This document shows positions 24,712-32,582 of a DNA stretch of 64,000 nt, one piece after another; position 1 is the stretch's first letter; each line of letters begins with the position of its first letter. The notes under the pieces are model-generated. The model did not search any database and was not told the DNA's origin. It worked only from the letters and a program-made list of their open reading frames with translations. Made by a program: the position numbers and the translations under genes. Origin of the DNA: Streptomyces sp. A 4/2 (lineage in GTDB: Bacteria; Actinomycetota; Actinomycetes; Streptomycetales; Streptomycetaceae); contig NZ_CALNVW010000049.1 of NCBI RefSeq assembly GCF_940670765.1, positions 124,001-188,000 of the forward strand, given 5' to 3'.

Positions 24712-25800
24712 TCACCCGGCCCCCATCGGAGGAGCGGGCTGCCCCGGGTAGTCCGCCGGGGGCTTCAGCCGCTGGCCGGGCCGCCCGCCCTTCTCGTACT
24801 TCAGGAGCTTCTGCGCCTTCTCCGGGTCGGTCTCGCCCTCGCCGTACGACGGGCAGAGCGGGGCGATCGGGCAGGCTCCGCAGGCCGGTTTGCGGGCGTG
24901 GCAGATGCGGCGGCCGTGGAAGACGACCCGGTGCGAGAGCATCGTCCAGTCGCTCTTGGGGAAGAGCGCGCAGACCTCCGCCTCGACCTTCACCGGGTCC
25001 TCCTGCTCCGTCCACTTCCAGCGGCGCACCAGTCGGCCGAAGTGGGTGTCCACAGTGATGCCAGGAACCCCAAAAGCGTTACCAAGTACGACATTTGCCG
25101 TCTTCCGCCCGACGCCGGGCAGCTTCACGAGATCCTCTATCCGGCCCGGCACCTCACCGCCGAAGTCGTCCCGGAGGGCGGCGGAGAGCCCGAGGACCGA
25201 TCTGGCCTTGGCCCGGAAGAACCCGGTCGGCCGCAGGATCTGCTCCAGCTCCTCGGGGTCCGCAGCCGCCATGTCCTCGGGGGTCGGGTACTTCGCGAAG
25301 AGGGCAGGGGTCGTCTGATTGACGCGCAGGTCGGTGGTCTGGGCGGAGAGGACCGTGGCGACGAGCAGCTCGAACGGGTTCTCGAAGTCGAGCTCGGGGT
25401 GGGCGTACGGGTAGACCTCGGCCAGCTCCCGGTTGATCCGGCGCGCCCGGCGGACCAGGGCGGCGTGCGACTCCGGCCTGGGGATCTTGACGGGTTTCAC
25501 GGACGCGGCCGGCTTGGCGGACGCCGTCGGCGGCTTGGCGGGCACGGTCGCCTTCTTGGGTCTGTCGGGCGCGGTCGCCTTCTTGGGCGCGGTCGCCTTC
25601 GCGGGTCCGTCGGGCGCGGTCGCGTCCTTCGCTGCGGGCTTCCTCGCCGCGGCCTTCTTCACTACAGCCCCCTTCACCGGTTTCGTCACTTTCGCGGCCT
25701 CTTTCGCCCGGGTGGGCGTCTGTTCGCCCACAGCTGAATCGTGACTCGCCGACACCCGTTCAGCCCCCTTGTCCCGTGCTCTCACCGGCGATTTGGACAC
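24712..25800 (-). CDS. nth: Endonuclease III with long basic N-terminal extension
   Basis: 362 aa; the catalytic part (about residues 115-340) is standard: SAQTTDLRVNQ, the helix-hairpin-helix LPGVGRKTANVVLGNAF with catalytic Lys, Asp in ITVDTHFGRLVRR, and the 4Fe-4S cluster C-x6-C-x2-C-x5-C (CHARKPACGACPIAPLC). It is a DNA glycosylase/AP lyase for oxidised pyrimidines. The first ~110 residues are an Ala/Lys/Pro-rich tail (AAARKPAAKDA, KKATAPDRPKKAT) like histone H1 or HupS tails, giving a protein about 1.6 times the E. coli length. An internal GTG/ATG could give a shorter product, but codon use stays coding-like throughout. Confidence 0.93.
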   Translation of the reverse strand: MSKSPVRARDKGAERVSASHDSAVGEQTPTRAKEAAKVTKPVKGAVVKKAAARKPAAKDATAPDGPAKATAPKKATAPDRPKKATVPAKPPTASAKPAASVKPVKIPRPESHAALVRRARRINRELAEVYPYAHPELDFENPFELLVATVLSAQTTDLRVNQTTPALFAKYPTPEDMAAADPEELEQILRPTGFFRAKARSVLGLSAALRDDFGGEVPGRIEDLVKLPGVGRKTANVVLGNAFGVPGITVDTHFGRLVRRWKWTEQEDPVKVEAEVCALFPKSDWTMLSHRVVFHGRRICHARKPACGACPIAPLCPSYGEGETDPEKAQKLLKYEKGGRPGQRLKPPADYPGQPAPPMGAG

Positions 25801-25903
25801 CCGGCCAGCCTAGAGCCCGGCACCGACATCCACCCCGGTCACAGCCAATCACCAACCCAATCGGCCCCCTCCCGCACAAGCCTGGACCCCGGTGCGTCAA
25901 ACT

Positions 25904-25917
25904 TGTGACTGATCACA
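25904..25917. promoter_or_regulatory. Palindrome TGTGA-N4-TCACA upstream of crp
   Basis: TGTGACTGATCACA lies 67 nt before the crp start. It has perfect CRP-type half-sites but with 4 rather than the usual 6 nt between them. Autoregulation by Crp is possible; the spacing is a weak point. Confidence 0.4.
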
Positions 25918-25984
25918 CTGATTTACCCGTCCGGCATGATGGGGTCCAGCCGGTCCCCTGAGCAGGTCGACAAGGAGAGAACTC

Positions 25985-26659
25985 GTGGACGACGTTCTGC
26001 GGCGCGCCCCGCTCTTCGCGGCGCTCGATGACGAGCAGGCCGCTGAGCTGCGCGCCTCGATGAGTGAGGTGACGCTCGCCCGTGGCGACGCCCTCTTCCA
26101 CGAGGGCGACCCCGGCGACCGCCTCTATGTGGTCACCGAGGGCAAGGTGAAGCTGCACCGCACCTCCCCCGACGGCCGCGAGAACATGCTGGCGGTGCTC
26201 GGCCCCGGCGAGCTCATCGGAGAGCTGTCCCTCTTCGACCCGGGCCCCCGTACGGCCACGGCGTCCGCGCTCACCGAGGTGAAGCTCCTCGGTCTGGGCC
26301 ACGGCGACCTCCAGCCCTGGCTGAACGTCCGCCCCGAGGTGGCCACGGCCCTGCTGCGTGCCGTCGCCCGCCGCCTGCGCAAGACCAACGACCAGATGTC
26401 CGACCTGGTCTTCTCGGACGTACCCGGCCGGGTCGCCCGTGCGCTCCTCGACCTGTCGCGCCGCTTCGGTGTGCAGTCGGAGGAGGGCATCCACGTCGTC
26501 CACGACCTCACCCAGGAGGAGCTGGCCCAGCTGGTCGGCGCCTCCCGCGAGACGGTCAACAAGGCCCTGGCGGACTTCGCGGGACGCGGCTGGCTGCGCC
26601 TGGAGGCCCGTGCGGTGATCCTGCTGGACGTGGAGCGCCTCGCCAAGCGGTCCCGCTAG
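25985..26659 (+). CDS. crp: Crp/Fnr family transcriptional regulator (cAMP receptor protein)
   Basis: 224 aa from GTG 25985 with AAGGAGAGAACTC upstream. N-terminal cyclic-nucleotide domain with FHEGDPGDRLYVVTEGKVKL and GELIGELSLFDPGPRTATA (phosphate-binding cassette), a dimer helix near 125-140, and a C-terminal winged helix-turn-helix (LTQEELAQLVGASRETVNKA). It closely fits the single Crp of Streptomyces, which governs germination and antibiotic production. The gene stands alone between divergent nth and a convergent MBL gene. Confidence 0.93.
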   Translation: MDDVLRRAPLFAALDDEQAAELRASMSEVTLARGDALFHEGDPGDRLYVVTEGKVKLHRTSPDGRENMLAVLGPGELIGELSLFDPGPRTATASALTEVKLLGLGHGDLQPWLNVRPEVATALLRAVARRLRKTNDQMSDLVFSDVPGRVARALLDLSRRFGVQSEEGIHVVHDLTQEELAQLVGASRETVNKALADFAGRGWLRLEARAVILLDVERLAKRSR

Positions 26660-26679
26660 CTCCTGCCCGTACAGCTGTG

Positions 26680-26715
26680 AAGGGGGCGTCCTGCCGGTCG
26701 GCGGGGCGCCCCCTT
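26680..26715. terminator. Bidirectional terminator between crp and the MBL gene
   Basis: AAGGGGGCG (26680-26688) pairs with CGCCCCCTT (26707-26715), and the ends give short A or T runs on either strand. Confidence 0.8.
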
Positions 26716-26722
26716 CGCGTGC

Positions 26723-27553
26723 TCAGATCAGCCCGTGCTCCCGCAGGTACTCCAGCTGTGCCCGCACCGAGAGTTCCGCCGCGGGCCACAGTGAGCGGTC
26801 GACGTCCGCGTACACCTGCGCCACGACCTCCGGCGCCGTCGTGAGGCCGTTCTCGACGGCCGTCTCCACCTGGGCGAGCCGGTGGGCGCGGTGCGCGAGG
26901 TAGAAGTCGATGGCGCCCTGCGCGTCCTCCAGTACCGGCCCGTGGCCCGGCAGCACCGTCCGCACCCCGTCGTCCACCGTCAGCGAGCGCAGCCGCCGCA
27001 GCGAGTCCAGGTAGTCGCCGAGCCGCCCGTCCGGGTGCGCGACCACGGTCGTACCGCGGCCGAGGACCGTGTCACCGGTCAGGACCGCCCGGTCGGCCGG
27101 GAGGTGGAAGCAGAGCGAGTCCGCGGTGTGGCCGGGCGTCGGTACGACCCACAGCTCCAGGCCGCCGGTGGTGATGACGTCCCCCGTGCCGAGCCCCTCG
27201 TCGCCGAGCCGCAGCGCGGGGTCCAGCGCCCGTACGTCCGTACGCGTCAGCTCGGCGAACCGTGCCGCACCCTCGGCGTGGTCCGGGTGCCCGTGGGTCA
27301 GCAGGGTCAGCGCGACCCGCTTGCCCGAGCTCTCGGCGGCGGCGATCACGGCCCGCAGATGTACGTCGTCGAGCGGACCGGGGTCGATGACGACGGCCAG
27401 GTCCGAGTCCGGCTCGGAGACGATCCAGGTGTTCGTGCCGTCGAGGGTCATCGCGGAGGCGTTGGGCGCGAGGACGTTGACCGCGCGGGGAGTGGCCGGC
27501 CCGGACAGGACACCGCCCCTCGGCTGGCCGGGGAGGGCTGCTGCGTCGCTCAC
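26723..27553 (-). CDS. Metallo-beta-lactamase-fold hydrolase (LACTB2/glyoxalase-II-like)
   Basis: 276 aa. The metal-binding motif THGHPDHAEG is intact, with NTWIVSEP near the N-terminus, VVPTPGHTADSLCFHLP and GDTVLGRGTT as later ligands, and VLPGHGPVLED as the last His. The C-terminal ~60 residues form a helical extension like LACTB2 or the RNase-related MBL proteins. Substrate unknown. Same strand as the Nudix gene upstream (108-nt gap). Confidence 0.85.
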   Translation of the reverse strand: MSDAAALPGQPRGGVLSGPATPRAVNVLAPNASAMTLDGTNTWIVSEPDSDLAVVIDPGPLDDVHLRAVIAAAESSGKRVALTLLTHGHPDHAEGAARFAELTRTDVRALDPALRLGDEGLGTGDVITTGGLELWVVPTPGHTADSLCFHLPADRAVLTGDTVLGRGTTVVAHPDGRLGDYLDSLRRLRSLTVDDGVRTVLPGHGPVLEDAQGAIDFYLAHRAHRLAQVETAVENGLTTAPEVVAQVYADVDRSLWPAAELSVRAQLEYLREHGLI

Positions 27554-27661
27554 GCGGGGGCTCCTGTCGTACGGGCCGTTGCCTTCGGCCGCCTTGCCGT
27601 CCGGGCTCCTGCTGCCGGGGTCCCGGCCGTCCCGGGGAATGTCGTCACGAGGACCGCGCCG

Positions 27662-28549
27662 TCACTGCGGGGCTCCCGACGCCGGCAGCCGGCGGGTGAA
27701 CTCATCATGGCCCGGCCAGCTCAGCACCAGCTCACCGGCGTCCAGGCGCGCCCGCGCCAGTACCGGCGTGAGGTCCTGCGTGGCCGCGCCCGCCAGCGCC
27801 TCGGCCACGGTCGCGTACGGCTGCAGGGAGCGGAGGGTCGAGATCGTCGGGGGCATCATCAGCAGCTCCCCCTTGTCGTACCGGCCGGCAGCCTCCGCGG
27901 GCCGGATCCACACCGTGCGGTCCGCCTCGGTGGAGGCGTTGCGCGTCCGCTGCCCGGCGGGCAGCGCGGCCACGAAGAACCAGGTGTCGTACCGCTTCGG
28001 CTCGAACTCCGGCGTGATCCAGCGCGCCCACGCGCCCAGCAGATCGGAGCGCAGCACCAGCCCGCGGCGGTCCAGGAAGTCCGCGAAGGAGAGATCGCGG
28101 GCGACGAGCGCCGCGCGGTCGGCCTCCCAGTCGTCGCCGGAGAGGTCGCCGACCACGGTGGTGCCGGTCTCCCCGGCGAGGAGCACGCCCGCCTCCTCGT
28201 ACGTCTCGCGGACGGCCGCGCAGACGATGGCCTGGGCCGAGGCCGCGTCGACCCCGAGCCGTGTGCCCCACTCCTCGCGGGCGGGCCCGGCCCAGCCGAC
28301 CGGCCGGTCGTCGTCGCGGGGGTCCACGCCGCCGCCGGGGTAGGCGTAGGCGCCACCCGCGAAGGCCATGGAGGTACGTCTGCGGAGCATGTGCACGGCG
28401 GGGCGCCCGTCCGCCGCTGTGTCCGCCCGCCCGTCCCGCAGGAGCATGACGGTGGCGGCCCGGCGGGGTTCCACGGCGGTGAGCTCGCCGGATGCCAGGG
28501 CGCGGATGCGGTCGGGCCATTCCGGCGGGTACCACTGACCATTGGACAT
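27662..28549 (-). CDS. Nudix hydrolase (NUDT19-like, with insertion in the Nudix box)
   Basis: 295 aa from ATG 28549. FAGGAYAYPGGGVDPRD begins the Nudix fold, but a ~35-residue insertion separates it from AAVRETYEEAGVLL, as in eukaryotic NUDT7/NUDT19-type and some actinobacterial members. Tail region around FEPKRYDTWFFVAALP. Possible substrates are CoA derivatives; not resolved. Belongs to a run of minus-strand genes. Confidence 0.78.
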   Translation of the reverse strand: MSNGQWYPPEWPDRIRALASGELTAVEPRRAATVMLLRDGRADTAADGRPAVHMLRRRTSMAFAGGAYAYPGGGVDPRDDDRPVGWAGPAREEWGTRLGVDAASAQAIVCAAVRETYEEAGVLLAGETGTTVVGDLSGDDWEADRAALVARDLSFADFLDRRGLVLRSDLLGAWARWITPEFEPKRYDTWFFVAALPAGQRTRNASTEADRTVWIRPAEAAGRYDKGELLMMPPTISTLRSLQPYATVAEALAGAATQDLTPVLARARLDAGELVLSWPGHDEFTRRLPASGAPQ

Positions 28550-28736
28550 GGGCGGAGGCTAGCCGCTCCCGCCGTGATGTTCGAGAGGGGCGCCGGACCG
28601 GGCCGCCCCGGAGAGCGTCAGGAAGGGCGGACGCCCGGAACCGTGCCCGTCGGGAAGAACGGGACGTCAGGAACGCCCGTCCGTCGGTCCCGTCGGAGAG
28701 TGCGGGACGGGGCGCCTGCCCCAGCCCCGCCCGCCC

Positions 28737-29204
28737 CTAAGCCCGCAGCTCGACCTGGATCTCCACCTCGACCGGTGCGTCCAGCGGAAGCACCGCGACG
28801 CCCACCGCGCTCCGCGCGTGCACCCCGCGGTCGCCGAGCACCTCGCCCAGCAGCTCGCTCGCGCCGTTCAGCACGCCCGGCTGGCCGGTGAAGTCCGGGG
28901 CCGAGGCCACGAATCCGACCACCTTCACGACGCGCTCGATGCGGTCCAGGTCACCGACGACCGACTTCACCGCGGCCAGCGCGTTCAGCGCGCAGGTCCG
29001 CGCGAGGTCGTGGGCGTCCTCCGCCGTGACCTCCGCGCCGACCTTCCCGACCAGCGGCAGCTTGCCCTCCACCATCGGGAGCTGGCCCGCCGTGTACACG
29101 TACACCCCGGACTGCACGGCCGGCTGGTACGAGGCCAGCGGCGGCACGACTGCGGGCAGCGTCAGCCCCAGCTCGGTCAGCCGCGCCTCGACGACCCCGC
29201 TCAT
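28737..29204 (-). CDS. RidA/YjgF-family protein
   Basis: 155 aa from ATG 29204, which overlaps the stop of the upstream DUF4177 gene (ATGA). Features: PPLASYQPAVQSGVYVYTAG at the N-terminus and RSAVGVAVLPLDAPVEVEIQ at the C-terminus, typical of the Rid fold. The arginine used in RidA for imine hydrolysis is present within HARSAVG. Likely removes reactive enamine/imine intermediates, although Rid subgroups differ in activity. A longer frame upstream is only the shadow of the DUF4177 gene. Confidence 0.88.
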   Translation of the reverse strand: MSGVVEARLTELGLTLPAVVPPLASYQPAVQSGVYVYTAGQLPMVEGKLPLVGKVGAEVTAEDAHDLARTCALNALAAVKSVVGDLDRIERVVKVVGFVASAPDFTGQPGVLNGASELLGEVLGDRGVHARSAVGVAVLPLDAPVEVEIQVELRA

Positions 29205-29362
29205 GCGGACTTCTCGCGCTTGAGGTACGCCACCAGCTGCTCGGGGTTGTTCGGTCCCGGCACGACCTGGACGAGCTCCCAGCCGTCCTCGCCCCAGGTG
29301 TCCAGAATCTGCTTCGTCGCGTGCACCAGAAGCGGCACAGTCGCGTATTCCCATTTGGCCAT
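29201..29362 (-). CDS. DUF4177-type small protein (53 aa)
   Basis: MAKWEYATVPLLVHATKQIL is followed by DTWGEDGWELVQVVPGPN and LVAYLKREK. The GWELV segment is the DUF4177 hallmark. TACAGT ends 6 nt before the ATG on the minus strand without a ribosome site, suggesting leaderless expression. Coupled to RidA by a 4-nt overlap, a pair conserved in Streptomyces. Function unknown. Confidence 0.82.
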   Translation of the reverse strand: MAKWEYATVPLLVHATKQILDTWGEDGWELVQVVPGPNNPEQLVAYLKREKSA

Positions 29363-29433
29363 ACGGCGACTGTAGTCGCTGTCACCGACAGCCTCCGGCG
29401 TAGTACCGCACCCGACTGGTTAGGCTCGAATAC

Positions 29434-30393
29434 GTGAGCAGGCTTCAGGTCGTGAGCGGCAAGGGCGGGACCGGAAAGACCACGGTCGCCGCCGCACTCG
29501 CGCTCGCCCTCGCGACGGAGGGCAAGCGCACGCTCCTCGTGGAGGTCGAGGGCAGACAGGGCATCGCCCAGCTCTTCGAGACGGAGGCATTTCCGTACGA
29601 GGAGCGGAAGATCGCGGTGGCCCCGGGCGGCGGGGAGGTGTACGCCCTGGCGATAGACGCCGAACGCGCCCTGCTCGACTACCTCCAGATGTTCTACAAA
29701 CTGGGCAGCGCGGGCCGGGCCCTGAAGAAGCTCGGCGCGATCGACTTCGCCACGACCATCGCCCCGGGCGTACGGGACGTGCTCCTCACCGGCAAGGCCT
29801 GCGAAGCCGTGCGCCGCAAGGACAGGCAAGGCCGTTTCGCGTACGACCACATCGTCATGGACGCACCGCCCACCGGCCGCATCACCCGGTTCCTCAACGT
29901 CAACGACGAGGTCGCCGGGCTGGCGAAGATAGGGCCCATACACAACCAGGCCCAGGCCGTGATGCGGGTCCTGAAGTCTCCCGAGACGGCGGTGCACCTG
30001 GTGACGCTGCTGGAGGAGATGCCGGTGCAGGAGACCGCCGACGGCATCGCCGAACTGCGCGCCGCCGACCTGCCCGTGGGGAACGTCATCGTGAACATGG
30101 TCCGCCCCGCGCTGCTGGACGAGCAGGCCGTACGGACCGTGTCGGGCGACCGCCGCAAGGAGGTCGCCAAGGCGCTCACCCGGGCGGGCATCAGCGGCTC
30201 GGCGAAACTGGTCACGCCTCTGCTCGCCGAGGCCGTCGACCACGCGGAGCGGGTCGAGCTGGAGCGCGAACAGCGCGCCGTACTGGCCGCGTTGGAGCTC
30301 CCCACCTATGAACTCCCGCTGCTGGGCGAGGGAATGGACCTGGCCGGGCTGTACCAACTGGCGACGGAACTGCGGAGGCACACGACGTCATGA
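29434..30393 (+). CDS. ArsA/Get3-type ATPase, first of a pair
   Basis: 319 aa from GTG 29434. Deviant Walker A VVSGKGGTGKTTVAAAL, switch I-like LLVEVEGRQG, switch II VMDAPPTGRITRFL. ArsA/Get3 relatives are dimeric ATPases; in actinobacteria two such genes occur side by side and probably act as a heterodimer, without arsenic genes nearby. TAGGCT lies 7 nt ahead of the GTG with no ribosome site, indicating a leaderless mRNA. The stop overlaps the start of the second ATPase by 4 nt. Confidence 0.88.
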   Translation: MSRLQVVSGKGGTGKTTVAAALALALATEGKRTLLVEVEGRQGIAQLFETEAFPYEERKIAVAPGGGEVYALAIDAERALLDYLQMFYKLGSAGRALKKLGAIDFATTIAPGVRDVLLTGKACEAVRRKDRQGRFAYDHIVMDAPPTGRITRFLNVNDEVAGLAKIGPIHNQAQAVMRVLKSPETAVHLVTLLEEMPVQETADGIAELRAADLPVGNVIVNMVRPALLDEQAVRTVSGDRRKEVAKALTRAGISGSAKLVTPLLAEAVDHAERVELEREQRAVLAALELPTYELPLLGEGMDLAGLYQLATELRRHTTS

Positions 30394-31760
30394 CCCTGGA
30401 CCCCGTGCCCCCGCTCGACATCGACCCCCTGCTCGACGACCCGGCCACCCGCATCATCGTGTGCTGCGGCTCCGGCGGCGTCGGCAAGACCACGACCGCC
30501 GCCGCCCTGGGCGTACGGGCCGCCGAGCGCGGCCGGAGGGCGGTCGTCCTCACCATCGACCCGGCGCGCAGGCTCGCCCAGTCCATGGGCATCGACTCGC
30601 TGGACAACATCCCGCGCCGGGTGGAGGGCGTGAAGGCCACCGGCGACGGCGCGCTGCACGCCATGATGCTGGACATGAAGCGGACCTTCGACGAGATCGT
30701 CGAGGCGCACGCGGACGGCGAACGGGCCCGCGCGATCCTGAACAACCCCTTCTACCAGTCGCTCTCCGCGGGCTTCGCCGGCACGCAGGAGTACATGGCG
30801 ATGGAGAAGCTCGGCCAGCTGCGGGCCCGCGACGAGTGGGACCTGATCATCGTGGACACCCCGCCGTCGCGCTCCGCGCTGGACTTCCTGGACGCGCCGA
30901 AGCGCCTCGGGTCGTTCCTGGACGGCAAGTTCATCCGGCTGCTGATGGCTCCGGCGAAGGTCGGTGGCCGGGCCGGGATGAAGTTCCTCAACGTCGGCAT
31001 GTCGATGATGACCGGGACGCTCGGCAAGCTGCTCGGCGGTCAGTTCCTGCGCGACGTACAGACCTTCGTGACCGCGATGGACACCATGTTCGGCGGTTTC
31101 CGCACCCGCGCCGACGCGACGTACCGGCTGCTCCAGGCGCCCGGCACCGCGTTCCTGGTGGTCGCGGCCCCGGAACGGGACGCGCTGCGCGAGGCCGCGT
31201 ACTTCGTGGAGCGGCTGGCCTCCGAGGGCATGCCGCTGGCCGGTCTCGTACTCAACAGGGTGCACGGCAGCGGCGCCGCCCGGCTCTCGGCCGAGCGGGC
31301 GCTGGCCGCTGCGGAAAATCTTGACGACAGTCGCATTGTGGATCAGGAGGCCGGGAATGAAGGAGTTCGTGACTCCACGGTCACCTCTCCCGAGCCCGCC
31401 GAGACACCCCTTGCGAAGCCTCTGACGAAATCGCTGTCCACACCTCTGCCGGAACCCGAGTCGAAAGCTCTGCCGAAACCCGTCGGGGCCTCCCCCGACA
31501 CCTCATCCGCGGCCACTGCCGGGACATCGGAGCCCGCCCCACCGGAGCCCGGCGTCGACGCGCTGACCGCGGGGCTGCTGCGCCTGCACGCCGAGCGGAT
31601 GCAGGTGCTCGCGCGCGAACAGCGGACGCGCGATCGTTTCACCGCGCTCCACCCCGAAGTACCGGTGGTGGAAGTGGCTGCCCTGCCCGGCGATGTGCAC
31701 GACCTCGCGGGGCTTCGGACCATCGGTGATCGCCTCGCGACCGGTCGTTCCCCGGCCTGA
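30390..31760 (+). CDS. ArsA/Get3-type ATPase, second of a pair, with Pro-rich insert
   Basis: 456 aa. Walker A CGSGGVGKTTTAAALGV, switch I LTIDPARRLAQSMG, switch II VDTPPSRSALDFLDAP, and an ArsA-like core to about residue 300. A ~65-residue Pro/Ser/Ala/Glu-rich insert (about 330-395: PEPAETPLAKPLTKSLS...) interrupts the C-terminal region and is followed by a helical end (LHAERMQVLAREQRTRDRF). Hydrophobic loops for a tail-anchored protein are not obvious. It overlaps the first ATPase gene by 4 nt and points at wblA, with only 48 nt between the stops. Confidence 0.88.
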   Translation: MTLDPVPPLDIDPLLDDPATRIIVCCGSGGVGKTTTAAALGVRAAERGRRAVVLTIDPARRLAQSMGIDSLDNIPRRVEGVKATGDGALHAMMLDMKRTFDEIVEAHADGERARAILNNPFYQSLSAGFAGTQEYMAMEKLGQLRARDEWDLIIVDTPPSRSALDFLDAPKRLGSFLDGKFIRLLMAPAKVGGRAGMKFLNVGMSMMTGTLGKLLGGQFLRDVQTFVTAMDTMFGGFRTRADATYRLLQAPGTAFLVVAAPERDALREAAYFVERLASEGMPLAGLVLNRVHGSGAARLSAERALAAAENLDDSRIVDQEAGNEGVRDSTVTSPEPAETPLAKPLTKSLSTPLPEPESKALPKPVGASPDTSSAATAGTSEPAPPEPGVDALTAGLLRLHAERMQVLAREQRTRDRFTALHPEVPVVEVAALPGDVHDLAGLRTIGDRLATGRSPA

Positions 31761-31808
31761 GTCCACTCCTTGCGCCCCGGGCGCTCCACGCCTGTCGCGG
31801 CGAGCGGC

Positions 31809-32156
31809 CTACCCCACGGCGGCGTACGTCTCCTCGAACGCTTCGTCGTCCGCGACGATCGCGGGCAGGATGCCCGAGCTCCGCTCGTACTCGGTGCGCG
31901 CGGTCTCCAGCAGCCGACGCCACGAGGTGACGGTGGGGCGCCGGCGCAACAGTGCGCGCCGCTCCCGCTCGGTCATGCCACCCCACACGCCGAATTCGAC
32001 GCGGTTGTCGAGCGCGTCGGCCAGGCACTCCGTACGCACCGGACATCCGGTGCACACCGCCTTGGCCCTGTTCTGCGCTGCCCCTTGTACGAACAGTTCG
32101 TCCGGATCCGTAGTGCGGCAGGCTGCCTGCGCACTCCAGTCAGTTACCCAGCCCAT
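31809..32156 (-). CDS. wblA: WhiB-like developmental regulator WblA
   Basis: 115 aa. Four Cys of the WhiB iron-sulfur site: AACRTTD, then AVCTGCPVRTEC; followed by the conserved GVWGG turn (EFGVWGGMTERERR) and a basic region RRRPTVTSW. The N-terminus (MGWVTDWSAQAAC) and whole length match Streptomyces WblA, which promotes the switch to sporulation and represses antibiotic pathways. A 426-nt gap precedes it, as expected for a heavily regulated gene; inverted repeat ATTCACCC/GGGTGAAT lies within it. Confidence 0.95.
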   Translation of the reverse strand: MGWVTDWSAQAACRTTDPDELFVQGAAQNRAKAVCTGCPVRTECLADALDNRVEFGVWGGMTERERRALLRRRPTVTSWRRLLETARTEYERSSGILPAIVADDEAFEETYAAVG

Positions 32157-32582
32157 CCCGGCGCCGTCCTCTCCCGAATTCGAGGCTCCCCCACGGCGGC
32201 AGCGGCATATTCACCGCTGCCAGTTGAGGACGTTACGGAAGGTGGGCACAGCGCAACACCCCCGTCGGGCCCAATCTTGGATGGCCCGAACGGACTATGC
32301 GTACGCGGCAGATCACCCAACGGAGTGACCCGAGGACATAAGCAACAAGCCCGGGAAACCGGGACAGTTCACCCGCGCAACATCGGACGCGAGGTGATGC
32401 ATGGGGCGTATTCGGACATGCATTCACCCCATTCGGGGAGGGTGAATCCGTGTCGGGGGTCTTGATACCGAACAGCGCTGCTGTGACAGTTGGGTGCAGC
32501 TTAGGCCAAGGCATATCCGCGTGTCCGGCGAATGAGGGCTTCTCCTCAACGCTGATTCTTCTCGACCACGTAGGCTGCCCCC
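32157..32582. other. Long divergent intergenic region upstream of wblA
   Basis: 426 nt between wblA and the divergent penicillin-binding protein gene. Contains ATTCACCC (32422-32429) paired with GGGTGAAT (32440-32447), and AGTGA at about 32325 and TCACC near 32369 that recall loose BldD half-sites. No coding frame was convincing. Lower GC than neighbours, as usual for Streptomyces promoters. Confidence 0.6.
32422..32447. promoter_or_regulatory. Inverted repeat ATTCACCC-N10-GGGTGAAT in the wblA upstream region
   Basis: 8-bp perfect arms (32422-32429 and 32440-32447), about 275 nt before the wblA start and 135 nt before the PBP gene. Which gene it serves is unknown. Confidence 0.35.

Noticed and set aside
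30390..31760. Arsenite-export function for the ArsA-type pair
   Set aside because: No arsB, arsR or arsC nearby and the pair is part of a conserved chromosomal block.
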